Made by a program: the position numbers and the translations under genes
The notes under the pieces: model-generated
Seen by the model: only the letters and a program-made list of their open reading frames with translations
What the model was told of the DNA's origin: nothing
The model's database searches: none
In this document: positions 1 through 12,920 of the stretch, in pieces
Layout: each line of letters opens with the position of its first letter
How positions within the stretch are numbered: position 1 is the first letter of the stretch
Source: Albula goreensis
Taxonomy: Eukaryota > Chordata > Actinopteri > Albuliformes > Albulidae
Length of the DNA: 64,000 bases
NCBI GenBank assembly: GCA_022829145.1
Contig: CM040746.1
Coordinates: 36,381,712-36,445,711 of the forward strand
Direction: 5' to 3'

Positions 1-1049
1 TTTTGGCAATGTTTGTCCTATGAACACTTGCAAACATTTTCAAGGATGACATACACCACTTCCTTCAACACGGAGATACTACTACGATACCTGGGATTTT
101 TATTTTGGTGACTTTCAACTCTTATTTTCAAACAGGTGCTACTATTGAAGTAATGGAATCTCATTACGGGCTATCTGAATGCTAATTCTATGTCCTCATT
201 GTGAGCTGACCGCAGAATTGTGCCAGAATGTGAACCTGGTGCTATCAATCAGATGTCCAAGTCTAAATGCATAACCTCGTGTGAGCTATTCACTTGTCTC
301 CCGGTATTTGTACAAGGGCATAATTTACCTCCAGTTTACCCTATATTAGCCTCCACAATAAGAACGCTGTCTCTAAAGACCTTATAATACAAAGTAACCA
401 CGGCAACTATTGAGTGAGATGAGCAAAAGCTTTGCACAGTAAATATCGTTTTCGAGGGGAACAAATGAAAAGTAATGATGCAACTGTTCCTCCAGGACAA
501 AATGATTACTAGGTACACATAACCTGACCAGACTTCCAAATTAAATAAACAAACCTTTTTGAATGCCTTTTATGGCCATATGCCCACATAGGAAGCATGG
601 CAGCTAAAAACATTGCATAATCACCACGCCATACATGTTGTGTAATATTGTTTTACTCTGTTGTGCTTTCTGAACGAGCTGCTACTACTGCTCGTCCACA
701 AGAAGAAGAATTCTATTCTAGAAGAGGAATAAGATGTACTGTTTTGGATCTGTTGCTGTTTGTAGTTGCACTTCTGACTGCATGTAATTCACTTTCTGTA
801 AAGCTGCCTTGAATTAAAAGTGTCTGCTAAAATTACTAAATGTAAAAGTAATGCGAGAAGAAGTGGCAGATGGTGGAGGAAGAAGAAGAAGAAGAAGCTG
901 AGCAAGAGGAGGAAGAAGAAGAAGACAAAAAAAAGAAGAACAGATTCAGTGCTGTTATCTGCATCGTTATATGTTGATGATTATCTCCTTATGTTTTTTT
1001 GAGAATGTGAACTTTGCTCAGTGCTGCAGCAGGTGACACGGCTCACCCC
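1..1049. other. Intergenic, no gene seen
   Basis: No open frame here resembles a known protein or has splice signals joining it to another exon. It contains a purine-rich GAA/GGA tract at about 868-940, which creates a spurious lysine-rich frame, preceded by a degraded fish-repeat tail near 815-850 (a 'GTCTGCTAAA...AAATGTAAA' pattern). Confidence 0.5.
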
Positions 1050-2041
1050 CAGATGACTCACATAATAACAACACTTTGCTCCAATGATCAGATACAGAAT
1101 TTAAAAAGTTCTTTGGGCCAACTTGGTGCGCTTTAACAGCAAGGGTATTTAATGACAAATGAAATATGCTCCTTAGTTTGAATGTGTCTACTACATCTGA
1201 TCATTGGAGCAAAGTATTGCCATTATTTGAGTCACCCTGCCCAGCGTAGTGAAAGGGTGGAGGTCCGTGGCATCGGTGGCAGGGATGGCATCACTCTCGG
1301 AGGCTCGAATGAGCCATATGGTTTGGAGTGCAATAACTTGAATCTGAGGCCAACAATGGAGTGTTTGAGAAGGGGAAGGGGGTCTGAGCTTGACTTGACA
1401 AAGCTGCAAAAACTCGCTCTTTCACACTAATGAAGCTGTTGTCTGGAGGTGTGTGTGCGTGAGTGTGTGTGCGTGCGTGTGTGTGTGTGTGTATGGAGGG
1501 GGGCTGGGACGTGATTTGTCATACAATCTGAATCTTTAGGAGGGCAGCAGAAAGCCCTCCCCTCCATATGTCCACTTATTTAGCATCTGAAAGCTCTGGG
1601 TTAAGAGAGTTGGGGGGGAGTGAGTTGGGAGGGGGCAGGAAGGGTGCAGGTTTAGTTTTTAGTTAGAGAGAGAGACCAAAGATGTGTTTTATTTCTGCAA
1701 CTTGTAGAACCTTGTTTCACGAGACTTTTCTTGGATGTACACACAGATGATATCCTTTAAAATGTTTGATCAAACAAATGCATGTGTGTTTACGTAGGTT
1801 CTGAGTGAACTTGTCTGACAGGTATCTGGAACATTTCATTACATGGATTACAAAGTATTATGTAGTGGTAAATTGAAATAATGGTAATTGGGCTGTGTTA
1901 AGTAGACTACTTCAAACTAAGAAGCATATTTAATTTGTGATTAAATATCCTTGCTGTTAAAGCACAAAGTTGGCCCAAGGAGCTTTTTTAACGCAATATC
2001 TGATCATTGGACCAAAGTACTGTTATTATTTGAGTCATCTG
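1050..2041. mobile_element. Foldback/MITE-like element with ~140-bp inverted repeats
   Basis: The segment starts CAGATGACTCACATAATAAC and ends with a near reverse complement (GTTATTATTTGAGTCATCTG). The arms, about 1050-1190 and 1898-2041, match in inverted orientation over roughly 140 bp by eye, including GGGCCAACTT/AAGTTGGCCC and CTTTAACAGCAAGG/CCTTGCTGTTAAAG. A third copy of the outer ~44 bp lies inverted at 1197-1241, so 1050-1241 is itself a small hairpin-like MITE and the larger structure may be nested or chimeric. No transposase is visible and no clear target-site duplication was found. Superfamily not assigned; the CAGRGTGACTC terminus is loosely hAT-like (inference). The interior holds a TG microsatellite near 1445-1495. 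Confidence 0.7.
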
Positions 2042-5000
2042 TTTTGATCAGCTGAAGGCTTTCTTGAGGAAGTGAACTCTGAAAGAAGAATTTATATGCA
2101 TTTGAGAAATAAACACATGGCTACAGCAGACTGGAAAATACTTGTATGGATTATTACAAGAAAGGAATATTATGAGTGTTAGGTCCATATTTCATCAAAA
2201 CTATAAGGAAAGCAGATTTGCCACCTGAAGACTCATGTAGTCAGCAGTGAGTTCATTTCTGGACAAATCTGATGAGTGATCAGTCCACCAGCTTGATTTG
2301 ATTGGCTTATATAAACGTTGCTGTTGTTAAATGCAGCACACCTATGACAAAACGAACAGGTTGAAAAAAAATACACTTGTGTTGCATTATCTCTGCTCCT
2401 GGCGACCCAAGAGCCTTTTGCAGAGTTTATTATTCTTTCCTTGTTAAAACAAGACCTCCATGCTAGATTTAAACAGTTCCAGATAAAAAGGGGGGACCAC
2501 TTGAAAGAATGCAACAGGACAAAAGGAGGTGAAAGACAATGGCACTGCACTTGCAATAGGTGTTGCCATTAAAGGGGTTAGACCACCAAGTAATGAAAAG
2601 ACACTGGCTGACTATGCGGCAGCAATTACGCAGTGACAATGGCGGCGCTACAGCACAGCTCTGCACTGGCATGGGTATAAGCTTATCGGCCGTGGTCGGA
2701 GAAGCAGGTGTGAAGCAGAGGGGACCGAGGGAACGCTTTTGACGCCACTCCGGTTTAGCAAACTGCTCCAACCCTTTATTGAGGCACGTAGCAACCCTTG
2801 AGAAAAGATTAGCTCACTGCTCACAGGGTGGTAACCTGGGGAACCAGGCAGGGCGATCAGGCGGACTCACTGCCATAGTGTTTTTCCTGGGAATTAAAGA
2901 AGCACAATTTGGATTTGTCCCTAATTTTTTTGTCTTTCAATTTGGGTTGAGCCCTTGTCTGGTCAGTCTTTTTCCTCCCTGAAAAGAATTGAGTGCTCCA
3001 AGTAGGGTCTTGGAAAAAGTGTCAGTCAGGGAGGCCCTTGTCACGTGAGGTATTGTGGGATTGCAGAATCCCATAATTGTTTGTTCCACTCACTGTGGCT
3101 AAGATCCTTGCTTTTCCAGCATCACACAAGCAATTCAGAGAGACCTTTGCTCTCAGATGTCTTGTTGTGATCGGCATTCTCCATTCTCTTTAATCTGATT
3201 GTTAACATTAAGGAAAGCAATGGGCTCCCTTTTGAAAAGTCATGTCCCATTTGCAACAGTGATTTCCCGTAAATTCCATCACCTGGACGGATGTTTCAAT
3301 GAATATTTTGAATACCCGTGCTTAAATTCAAAATGCACGGGAGCTTCCTGTTTCAGAGAAATTGTGTTATGGATCTGGTCAAGAAACTTGCTTGTTATAT
3401 CTTGATTATGTAGAGAGACCAGGCTTTGAGAAACCCATTTCCTCTGCAAGCAATGCAAGCAGCTCAAGGGCCATTTTATTCTTCCATCCTTCCTCTTCCT
3501 CAGACCTCTGTGTTTGCTTGTTATGTAATAAAATACATAACAGTTACCGACCACAAAATATAGATGTTGGAAAAATGTTTCAGAAGGTACTGGAAGGCAC
3601 TGGGAGGATGCACAGGTGTGCCAAACAATAAGACGGGATCTGATGGCATGAGAACACTGCTCTTGCACCACAGGCAAAACGTCTTTGCAGAAAGACAGCA
3701 GGGGCCATGAACTTGTGGCTGGTTAGTGGCATCTGCGCGTTCTCCCCATCCTCCCCTCTTTTTGATATCAAGGTTAATGACATGACCAGCCCCTGTCTCT
3801 CTGTGTCTTTCTCTCTCTGTGTCAGAATGCGACACGGAGAGAGGAGGGAAGTCCCCAAGGACCCTTCTGTGGAACCCATGGCTGATCCTGCTTCTGAATT
3901 CCTTCAATAAATGCGAGAAGGTTCTGTGGACATCTGCCCCGGTCTCATCAGCATGCAGGCCCCAGTCTGGGGGTATCTGACCTGTTCAGGGGGGCAACAA
4001 TGGAGAGAGACAGTCTGATCTATGGCACGCCACTGCTACCGCCTTTATACGCGCAGTCAAAGGAGCTCGCCTCTAAAAACTGGGCCTACAAAGTGCATTG
4101 CTGCTTGTAAGGGTCCCTTTTCAGACTACTGCTGGAACTCGCACCCAGTCCCCTTCTTTCCAGCCTGCCCCAGCATTAACATTTCCCCAGGCGACCGGAT
4201 CATTGTGCTTCCCCTTTATGCCACAGACATGGATTTAGTGCTAGGGAACCTTGTGGGGTAAAGGGCATGTTATTTGGAAAAATAAGACCTATCCCGCGTG
4301 GGTTTGAGCGCAGGCTAATTTCATCACCCTCCCCGGCTTTTGTGTAACCTGTCTCTTGCTCGCCTAACCACGGTTGCTAACGTAAAGATGACCTCACCGC
4401 AGCTTCAGTGGTGAGAAGATAAATAAGTTGGGGGTGGGTCAGTCATTAATTGTATGAAGTCACTAAACTTAAAGTGAAAGTTATATACCAGAAATTGGGG
4501 GGGAAGTATGTTATGAACAAACATGTTAAATTTCTTTTCTTTTTTGTTTTGGAATGAGTTCTAGACTGCAGTGTTCACTGATTAATTGGCTTTTCACCAA
4601 TATTATACACATATGTATTCAGCCCACACACACTCACAAACACACACATATATATGTATAAAATGCCAGTAATTTGATATCTATGATTTCATCGGTTTCT
4701 TTTAGACATTTAGGTTGGGGCACATCTGTGTAAGATTTGAGGGACAGCACTCGACTGCAGCGTGCCTCTTTAAAAAATGGACATGGGCGCCATCTATTGG
4801 TAATAAAACAATACATCAGTTGCCAGCAAATGCACTGCCCCCTTCTATTTGAATAATAGTTCCAATTGTTTTCTAAAGAAAATGGATCAATATTGAATGA
4901 TAGGGACTCCCTCTTGTACAAATGTTGCAGGGTCTCAATTTGTTGTGCAGTTCTTAATTTGTTATCTTGTAACTAACATATCTTGTTAGCACACAATTTT

Positions 5001-5579
5001 AACTGTTATCTGGTGATAACAATCACCCTTCAACCTCTATATTTGCTTTCAGATGTACTAAGTGTATATCTGTTAATAATATCCTTCTCAAATGGTGGCC
5101 ATGATGGTGACTCCTTCAGCTGACTGCTATTTATGTGTATTGTAGCATTATTGGCCCAAAACTTGTGTTGTCTAAAAATCTTAACATATGCACATCGTTG
5201 CCTCTCTCACCAAAATGGTGGTTTTACCTTTAAGCACATGGTCAAATGCTGCTTTATCTCTTAATGGGAAAGTCTCAATACATGTGGATTTTTCAACAGT
5301 ACAATTTCCATCATAATTTCTGTACTTTTTTAGTAACTAACTGTGCAACGCTGAACATCTATACGTATGAAATCAGCATATGCAAACTCATGCTACACAG
5401 AGCCTGTATTCTTTCAGCTGCCTAGTTCATTGCAGCCACAATGTCATTCTTTAGCAGCCAGGTGTGAGGCATGGTGACTCATCTCTTGCACTTTTAGCCA
5501 TTAGCTTAGTAAGGAGACATCTCTCCATCATGTAGTATTGGGTGGTGGGGGGAGGTGGGGGGTCAAAGAAAACAGACAC
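2042..5579. other. Intergenic, no gene seen
   Basis: About 3.5 kb without a credible coding exon. Open frames at 2233-2771 and 3279-3907 overlap on both strands, lack splice context and resemble nothing recognisable. A TA/CA microsatellite lies near 4625-4660 and a G-rich run near 5539-5563. A CTCF-like motif is listed separately. This is the region beyond the 3' end of paip2. Confidence 0.5.
4786..4800 (-). promoter_or_regulatory. CTCF-like motif
   Basis: The minus strand reads CCAATAGATGGCGCC, which matches the CTCF core CCASYAGRKGGCR except at the fourth position. Single motif matches occur by chance, so this is only a candidate. It lies about 0.8 kb beyond the 3' end of paip2, on the outer flank of the gene cluster. 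Confidence 0.3.
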
Positions 5580-6716
5580 AAAATCTATTCCACCAATGTT
5601 TATTTTTAAATATTTTTGAAAAAATATATTTTTACAATATTTTCATTTTATTCTTTTTTTGTGCGTTTTGTATTTTTTAACACTATTCACATTTAACATG
5701 AGGCAGTGTCAAATACCATGTCCCGAGAGAGGATAAACACAAAGAAGTCTGCGCAAAGAAAGTAAGTGCTGTTTGCAGATTAATATGCAAATGTTAGTGT
5801 TTCTGATGAAGACAAAGGAGGACAAAACAACGGACAAGAAAAGGTCAAACAGACCTTTCAAAATTAAAACAATAAATAAAAACTCAAACAAGGTATGATT
5901 GGGCTTAACAAAATATGACTTGATCACAAAATCTTACTGGCCCATAATTTTTAGGCAAAAAGAATGGTAAGGCCAATTTTTGTGTTAGTTTTCTAAATGA
6001 GAAAATTGCCTTGTGTTTCAAAGTGATGATGGAATTGAAAATAAAGCAACGGCATATTCAAATGATTCCCGAACTTGTGTGCTGCATTCATTAAAACATT
6101 CCAAATAAAATGTCCAATTTATAGCACATACTACAAGTATCTGAAACTGAGGGGAAAAAAACCTTCAAGTAACAATTTTTGTAAATACACAAGTTCTAGC
6201 AACATACAAATGAAATACTTCTTTCAATAAGGAATGGCTGAGAATTGTATCTTCCCTTTTTTTGTTACACACATTCCATAATGAAGCATTTTGCACTTGC
6301 AGAGTAAGAATAACCCATTTGCAGCGGTTAACACCTAGCCATTTAGAACTAATTAAAATATGAACATCACAAAATGATTAACTTCCAAATAAATTTAGTA
6401 ATGAACAGTGTATACGGAAACAGCTCACATTAAGGCAACCACTACAACAAAAGTTCCCCCAAATGGTTTGATGGGAATTTCCCATCTGGACTGGTGCCTC
6501 AAGCACTGGTATCAGAACACAAATCGGGGTTTCTGAAAACAAAAGGCTTTATCTGCATTAAGTAGCATTCTCAGCACTTCGGCATGCAAGACTTGAATGA
6601 AAACTTTGGCAATGCAATTAAGTGTAACACAGTGACGAAAAAAAGCATCCACAATGGTTCTTCTAATACTGGCTTCACAGTGTGGAGATGTGCTACATCC
6701 ACTGAGATGCTGAGAT
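5580..6716 (-). other. paip2: paip2 3' untranslated region
   Basis: After the paip2 stop codon (6717-6719, minus strand) the sequence is AT-rich and non-coding. A minus-strand AATAAA (plus TTTATT at 5599-5604) is the best candidate poly(A) signal, giving a 3' UTR of about 1.1 kb. Exact cleavage position is inferred. Confidence 0.5.
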
Positions 6717-8845
6717 TCAGTACTTAACGCCGGGAACAAACTCTTTCGCATTGGGGTTCAAATTGCTGTTGACCTGGAAACAAAAGTAAAAGGCAAGATT
6801 AATTGTTGGTCTGGATTCTCATAAAACTTAAACTGCTAACTGGTTATGTCAGTGTACAACTACAATATAACATCAACAATTTTCAAAAGTTCATTAGTTT
6901 TTTTTTTTTTTTTAAAGGATCTGGATATAAGAATTTCCGTAATAGCTAAGCCAAACATGTAAGAATGTCAATAAACTCCATAACTCTAAAAATACCAGTC
7001 AATATTAAGGAAATGTAGCATTTTCATTAATTTAACATTACTGATATAGCAGGGCAAAATATTAAAGCAACATATACATATACATATAATATACATTCTT
7101 TAAAGTGACAGAGAAAATGAAATATTTCAAATGTACTAAATTAAAACCACATTTTTAAGAATTCACACTTCAGGGTCATGCAACCCTATGTGAAACTAAC
7201 CACCAGGTCTTCTATGATGTTTCCGTCGCCGATGACCAGGCCGTTGAGCTGGTCCTGCAGCTGGTTGATGGTCTGGGGCAGATCCCGGGCAGGAATGAAC
7301 CACTCGTACTCCTCCTCCTCCTCCAGCATCTCCTGGAAGCAGCGCTCGATGAACTCCTCCTCCAGGAGCTCTTCCTCGATCTGGAGCGAACACAGTCGGA
7401 GCTCAGCATTTTGTCATCTCTAACAGCCCACTACCACCACAGGAAGTCACACTTGAGACCAGATTACAGTAGTCGAACTGAAAAACCACACATTATTTCT
7501 TTTTCTCCAAGCAAACATTAGTGAACCACTGACTGTTATGATCTTTATGCATTTCCTCACACAGCAAACAATAAATGTGCTGCTCTGTTTGTATACTGCA
7601 AGATGTTGATGGAATTTGATTGCAATGGTCCTGATACACTGATGAATTTTGGGATGCTGGTGAATGAACATCTGGACCAGTTTTAATCTATCACACCATC
7701 AACAGACACAAGGTCCTTAGCAGAACTTCACAGATGATCTGGTTACAGACGGCTCCTAATCATAAAAAAAGAAATATGTGAACAGTTCACATATAGTAAT
7801 GTAATCCTAGGCTTATATTTATCTAATTGAAGTGGTCTTCATGTGTATTCAACTTAAATCAATGTGCTTTTCTCCAGACTCCTCAGACATTTCCATTATA
7901 ACCTGGGATGCTGCAATCACTGGTTATGTGAATCTGCTGGGAGGTGGTGAGTGTTGTTGTATGTAGGTAGGTGATGATGAGATAAAAGATAACTTCATAT
8001 CTGAAAATAACTCAACACATTACTGTATGATGACCATTAGATAAACAAAAAGAATCAACACACTTCTGACCCACATTCTCTCTCTCTCTCTCTCATGCTG
8101 GCAGAAGGGGTCACAGGCCGGAACCATTAATCTAGTCATATCCACTAATGTCTCTGCTTCAGACTGCACTCCAACAGAAGGGACTGAGTCAACTACTTGA
8201 GAAATAAACTCTTGATGAAAATGAGTATGCATAAAAGGGCATTAGGCTTTACTGATTTTTTTTTTTTTATTTAATCAAGTAGTGATGGTAGAGATAGGTT
8301 TCATGAGCTCCAAAATGTTTAATCTCCAAAGCAAAACAACGGTTTCATTCAGCTCATACTGGTGGATACCAGTGGCACATTTCAGCTCCACCCTTTACTA
8401 CAATAAAGACAGAGAATGTTTACTTTATTGCTCCACCAAAAGGAAGTAGAGTAACACTGACAACAAATGTGAAGGATGTACTTCTTGTGATAAACATAAC
8501 CACTGTTTTGCTTTTTGACAATCCAAGACAGTTCACTACACATGACCTATTCCAACCACTGCAGATAAGCCATATGAAAAAGACTTTGCACTGTCTTCTG
8601 TTATCTCGTAAGCCATACTTTGCTGAACTTAAAACCTCAATTGCTTAGCGGAGCCTTACTGCTTTGTTAGCAGGAAGAACACTGTCAAGGAAATGAGAGA
8701 CACATACCTGTCGGTTGAACTCCTCTTCATTCTCCATCCACATATATTCAGCAAAGGGGTTGTCGTCATTGTGGAACTGGCCACTGATGATGACATCATT
8801 GTTGATTAAGTTGGGGGTGTTGCTGCTACGGCCAGGGTCCTTCAT
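6717..8845 (-). CDS. paip2: Poly(A)-binding protein-interacting protein 2
   Basis: PAIP2 is a small acidic cytoplasmic protein that binds PABP and represses translation by displacing it from poly(A) and competing with eIF4G. Three coding exons on the minus strand join in phase 0: 8845-8708 (46 codons, start [13 protein letters not shown]), 7380-7201 (60 codons) and 6773-6717 (18 codons plus stop). The product is 124 residues, against 127 in human PAIP2. Residues 29-46 ([18 protein letters not shown]) and the glutamate-rich centre form the PABP-binding PAM1 region. The C-terminus, [16 protein letters not shown], is an intact PAM2 motif with the leucine and phenylalanine that contact the PABP MLLE domain. 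It ends at VKY, lacking the human GNI tail, as in PAIP2B; the N-terminus and body are closer to PAIP2, so it could be either teleost paip2 paralogue. Splice sites are canonical. It is divergent from the matrin-3-like gene. Confidence 0.93.
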
Positions 8846-11133
8846 TTTTTATCCTTTAAAAACAGATACTGGGATTTCAGGAGACACGTCTGGAGAGTGC
8901 TGATTGATGACTAAATATGGCTGAAAGGAAATGGTGTCTGAAAAGCTTGCTGTAGTCAGGTTCCTGAAATCAGTGGTTTCTATGCTATTGTGCCATAGCA
9001 ACACCAAACCTAACTTGCACTGAAGAGGTGTGGCCTCTTACATCTTGAGTTAATCATCCATTGTCTGGATTAAAAAAAAAAATGGCACGCATGTGGCAGC
9101 ACGTACTCCTTGACAAATTCGGAGGCTTTCCAAACATTTTCATAAAGTCAGCCAGTCAAAATTTCCATTAAAAAAAAAAAAAAAAAAAAAACATTCACAC
9201 AGGGATTTTACAAGAGCTAAAGAGACATACAACTTCAACATGGAGGAAAAGTGTATGGCACATAAGAATACATTGAAAAAATTCAAATAAATATAATTAT
9301 TTTGCACATTTAGCCAAGGTCTACCAAAAAATGTCATCACAGACCATAATGAAACAATGCAGTGTTCTGTATTGCTGAGTTAGAGTTGTGGTTGATTTCT
9401 CTTTTACTTGTGACTAAGTTACAAAATAACTTTTCAGGGTGGTTTTGAGCAAGGCGACAGCAGAGGATGAAATGAATAGACGTTTCAATCTACAGCCATT
9501 TAAAAAATATAGCAGACAGTTACTATGTACTTGCATATCATCGAGTACACAGACCTATAGTGGAAACATTGACTTGAACATTTTCCCACCACAAAAGAAT
9601 GAATTAGGAATTTGCTTGTGCGGCCATTTTTGACTGCTGAAGCACATGCCCCAGGATTAGCATGCTCTAAATGTACATGTCATCTTTCCAAAGCCATCTT
9701 GGTACAACGTCGCTTCATAAATCTTTCTCACACAACAACTGCTTGGTTGCATGCCGTCAGTAGACTGATTTTACATTGCAGACGCGCTGTGCAATACCAG
9801 AAAACATATGGCATTGCGGATTTACTAATAATACAACCACTAATAATAAAAACACCTCTGTGCACTCCTTCATGAGCTAATAAAAGCCTGCCAACTTCTG
9901 AGCAAGTACAACTTTAGACGGCCAATACCCTAGATATGACCTGGACCTGTGAGTGTTTGAAATAGAGGTTAATGCGCTGAATACCAGTGACAACAACTTT
10001 TCAACCGAATCTCGATTTTGACTGAGGTGGTTTATGCATCTCTGTGAAGAGGTTTTCAAATGAACCCATGCCATTATTTAGCCTAACATTTATCACCAAC
10101 TGAACGAACCACGTGTGCTACTCATTATCTCAACAGTTATCACTTTAATAAACATTTTCACCTCAAGAACCCGGAGCGCGCAAGCAGGTATTGCTTTGGC
10201 AGACGATGCTGTTTGTCCGAAGTTTAGCATCTTTCAGATAACGTTAACAAAACGTTTCCGAAGTCGAAAACATGCTTGCAACGCTGAAATAGCTACCCAT
10301 ATAAGTTATCGATCGCTAAACATATTATTGAACTAGATATGTTAACGTTACAACCCCACGGGTGGCTGTGGAAACTTTGAACACTACCGATAGGGTTAAA
10401 ATATCATTATTTACAACTTACTTTATTGTTTACTACCAAGTAAACTGAACTTCAGATTACTTTTAGCAACGAGGCAGAAACACGACTGATTCCTTAGCAC
10501 GCTTTCACCAACCCTGGCAATAAAAGCAAGCTAACAAGTTGGCTGTCGAGCCGTTGCAAGCAGTCACTAATTAACTTTAATTCATAACTAGTTAAACTTA
10601 AGTTACTCCACTAAAGAAATGACACTTATTGAGGGAATTTACTCATTCGTCGTTCATTTAGCTGATCAGAAACAATTTAACCTAGTTTACTACTACCCTG
10701 TAAACAGAGGGAGTATCCGGATGTTTTGCTAATTTTAGGTTGGTATCAAAGGGAGGCTAGCTAGCCACAGACAAGCCTACACCTTGTCTCACGAACAACC
10801 TCTTCGCATATACATACATGTAGGAGTCGGCTGTTAAACGCACCTTCTTTGCAAAATTATGAAGAAGTTCACAAGCTAGTTACTTATTTCCATACACTAT
10901 CAAACTCTGGTTGTTTCTAATATGCAGGCCAGTCAGCTAGCAGGCTAAGTTTGGCATCTGCCATTTTGGTGATTCGCCCTTACGGGCACTTGGGCAGCGA
11001 GCGAGCGGGCTACCGCCACTAGCTAAGCTAGCGTTAGCAAAATGCAGAAATCTGTTTAGTGGCTAGCTAGCAGGCTGCATCTTCACCAAGCTAGCTTTTT
11101 GAGCTTGATTCAACGAAGGAAAACGTTTCATAC
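8846..11133 (-). other. paip2: paip2 intron 1 (5' UTR intron)
   Basis: Non-coding interval between the probable first exon and the coding start exon. The minus strand just before the ATG reads CTGTTTTTAAAG|GAT, a possible acceptor about 8 bases upstream of the start codon. The interval contains A/T homopolymers (about 9168-9191) and open frames at 9612-10336 with no recognisable homology. A GCTAGC-rich, GC-shifted stretch at 10730-11100 lies close to the promoter. Confidence 0.45.
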
Positions 11134-11220
11134 CTACAATTTCAGTGCTGCTGATATCAAAGAACTTGCGGGATGTCTTTACACTCGCAGCTGTGTTGTA
11201 CTTCAGGTGTAATGGCCGCT
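11134..11220 (-). other. paip2: Probable non-coding first exon of paip2
   Basis: On the minus strand GAAATTGTAG|GTATGAAACG is a good 5' splice donor, with the last exon base at 11134. It sits 2.3 kb upstream of the coding start exon, consistent with the non-coding first exon of vertebrate PAIP2. The 5' end is not defined; the right boundary is a guess. Confidence 0.4.
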
Positions 11221-12830
11221 ACACGTCTTTGTTTTGATTACTTTCCTACGCCACGCAAATATGGGCACTTCCGTTTTCTTTGCTTTAACGCCTCTTGCGC
11301 AAACGCAAGGCGTGCACAGCCTCGCTTCTTGATAGGGTCGGCTTGCACGTCTATGGTTTTAGCTTTTGCTTTGTGAATGGTAATTATTGAACATCAAAAA
11401 TGTTTGTCCATTTTACAGCACGATGTAATGTGCCAGATAATGCATTTCCAATGCAACTGATTACATCAGTTCCGCATATTACAAGTGGATGTAGTGACCA
11501 AAGTTTGACATCATGGTGCCATATGTAGTATAAGTGATGGGTGTAAACAAAAGGTAAAAATATACAATATTTTGGTCATACAATGACCAACACTTGAAGA
11601 TCATGATATAAAGTTGCTATTGCATTGCTAAAAATGACCTTTTTTACTTTGATGGGAGCACTGACTTTTGATATTTTCCCGTCCCTGTTGAGTGAAGGAA
11701 TATCTCTGAAAATGGGGAACATTTAAAGTCTTTATCAAAGAACTACATGATCTAATTGAAGTTGTACTTTTAATACATTTCATTTAACTTGTTTGAACAT
11801 TCAAGTATTTTGAAATGTGCTGTACAATAATGTCTTTTGTGGTGTATTTATATCATACAAAATAAAGATAATTGATTTAAAAAAATAAGGTAGCCTATAG
11901 CCTAAATGTGTAACATAAGAGATACTGAGATTATATACTATTCATACTACTCAGTAGAGTAGTGCTGATGCTTTCTGCATAATCACTTCTACTTGAAAGT
12001 GTTTTTGCTATATTGTAATAGTCGAAAACAGTTTTGTTTCATTTTCTTATAGTTATCATGGATACAGTGGACATTAAATATTTAATGTTTAAGTTCTATT
12101 TAGTATAGGTTTGGACAATCCAGACAAGCTGCAAGAGACTGTGAAATCACACCTGACATTCCTGGTTTCGAAGTCACTTAAGGCATTGTCGCTTCTTGGC
12201 CACTGGGGGGAACCGACATTGCAACTGACAGCATTCAAGAAAAAGCAACAGTGGCTCCCAAACGCGGTCCTCTGTCCATGCATGCTTATTTTTGTTCCAG
12301 TCATAATTGTATTTTCCAAAGTGTACAGAGCGGTTAAATGTCTTTAACTATGGAAGTGTCATACATAATAAAGTCGAATTGACCCACTTGATGCAGCATT
12401 TAGGTCAGAAAGAGACACACCAGGGAAGACCCGGGCTAGGGCTGGTTGGCACACTTTTACTTGTGAAAAGCACTGTGCCACCATACCTCCATAGTCAACC
12501 AGCCTATGTAGTCAACCAGTCTCCTCTATATTAGGCACATAGTTGCTTTACGGTGTGAGTCTGACCTGTGAGACAATGGAACTGCCGGCAGAAATGTTAA
12601 GATAACAATCAAGCTGAGCAATATGTGTAATTGATTAAGATCATATGAAAACTTGTGAATTTGATTTTGAACTAGAATTCACATATAAAATACAACCACC
12701 TATATTCAGCCGCGAAGATGGCATGCAGGTGGGTTATTTGAAAACATTGAGGCACATCGTTCAGGAGCGCTTAGCTAGTCCTCCAAAACACTAGATGGCA
12801 TTAGTGTACAAAATTGACGCGCAACCAGCT
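11221..12830. promoter_or_regulatory. Divergent promoter interval between paip2 and matrin-3-like copy 1
   Basis: About 1.6 kb separates the probable first exons of paip2 (minus) and matrin-3-like copy 1 (plus). No coding exon is seen. The paip2-proximal side (11220-11340) is GC-richer with CG dinucleotides; the middle (11380-12080) is AT-rich and featureless. An ACACTAGATGGCAT motif at 12788-12801 resembles the CTCF/YY1-type motif found at the start of copy 2. No TATA box can be assigned with confidence. Confidence 0.4.
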
Positions 12831-12920
12831 AGCCAGCAATGCATCATCAGAAGTATCATAGAGTTTTATTACACACTCCATCGGTAGTAGAGAAGGCACT
12901 GTAGCTAGGTTAAAACGTTG
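12831..12920 (+). other. matr3l1.1: Probable non-coding exon 1 of matrin-3-like copy 1
   Basis: TAAAACGTTG|GTAAGTTATT at 12911-12930 is a strong donor preceding the coding start exon by 1.66 kb, and no other promoter-proximal donor looks as good. The 5' boundary is not visible. MATR3 in other vertebrates also begins with non-coding exons. Confidence 0.4.

Noticed and set aside
2469..2771. Overlapping frames on both strands near a CCGG-rich segment
   Set aside because: No homology, no splice signals, short; treated as intergenic.
7196..7409. Two Arg/Ser-rich minus-strand frames overlapping paip2 exon 2
   Set aside because: They are alternative frames of the paip2 exon; the used frame ([10 protein letters not shown]...) matches the known protein and joins both neighbouring exons in phase.
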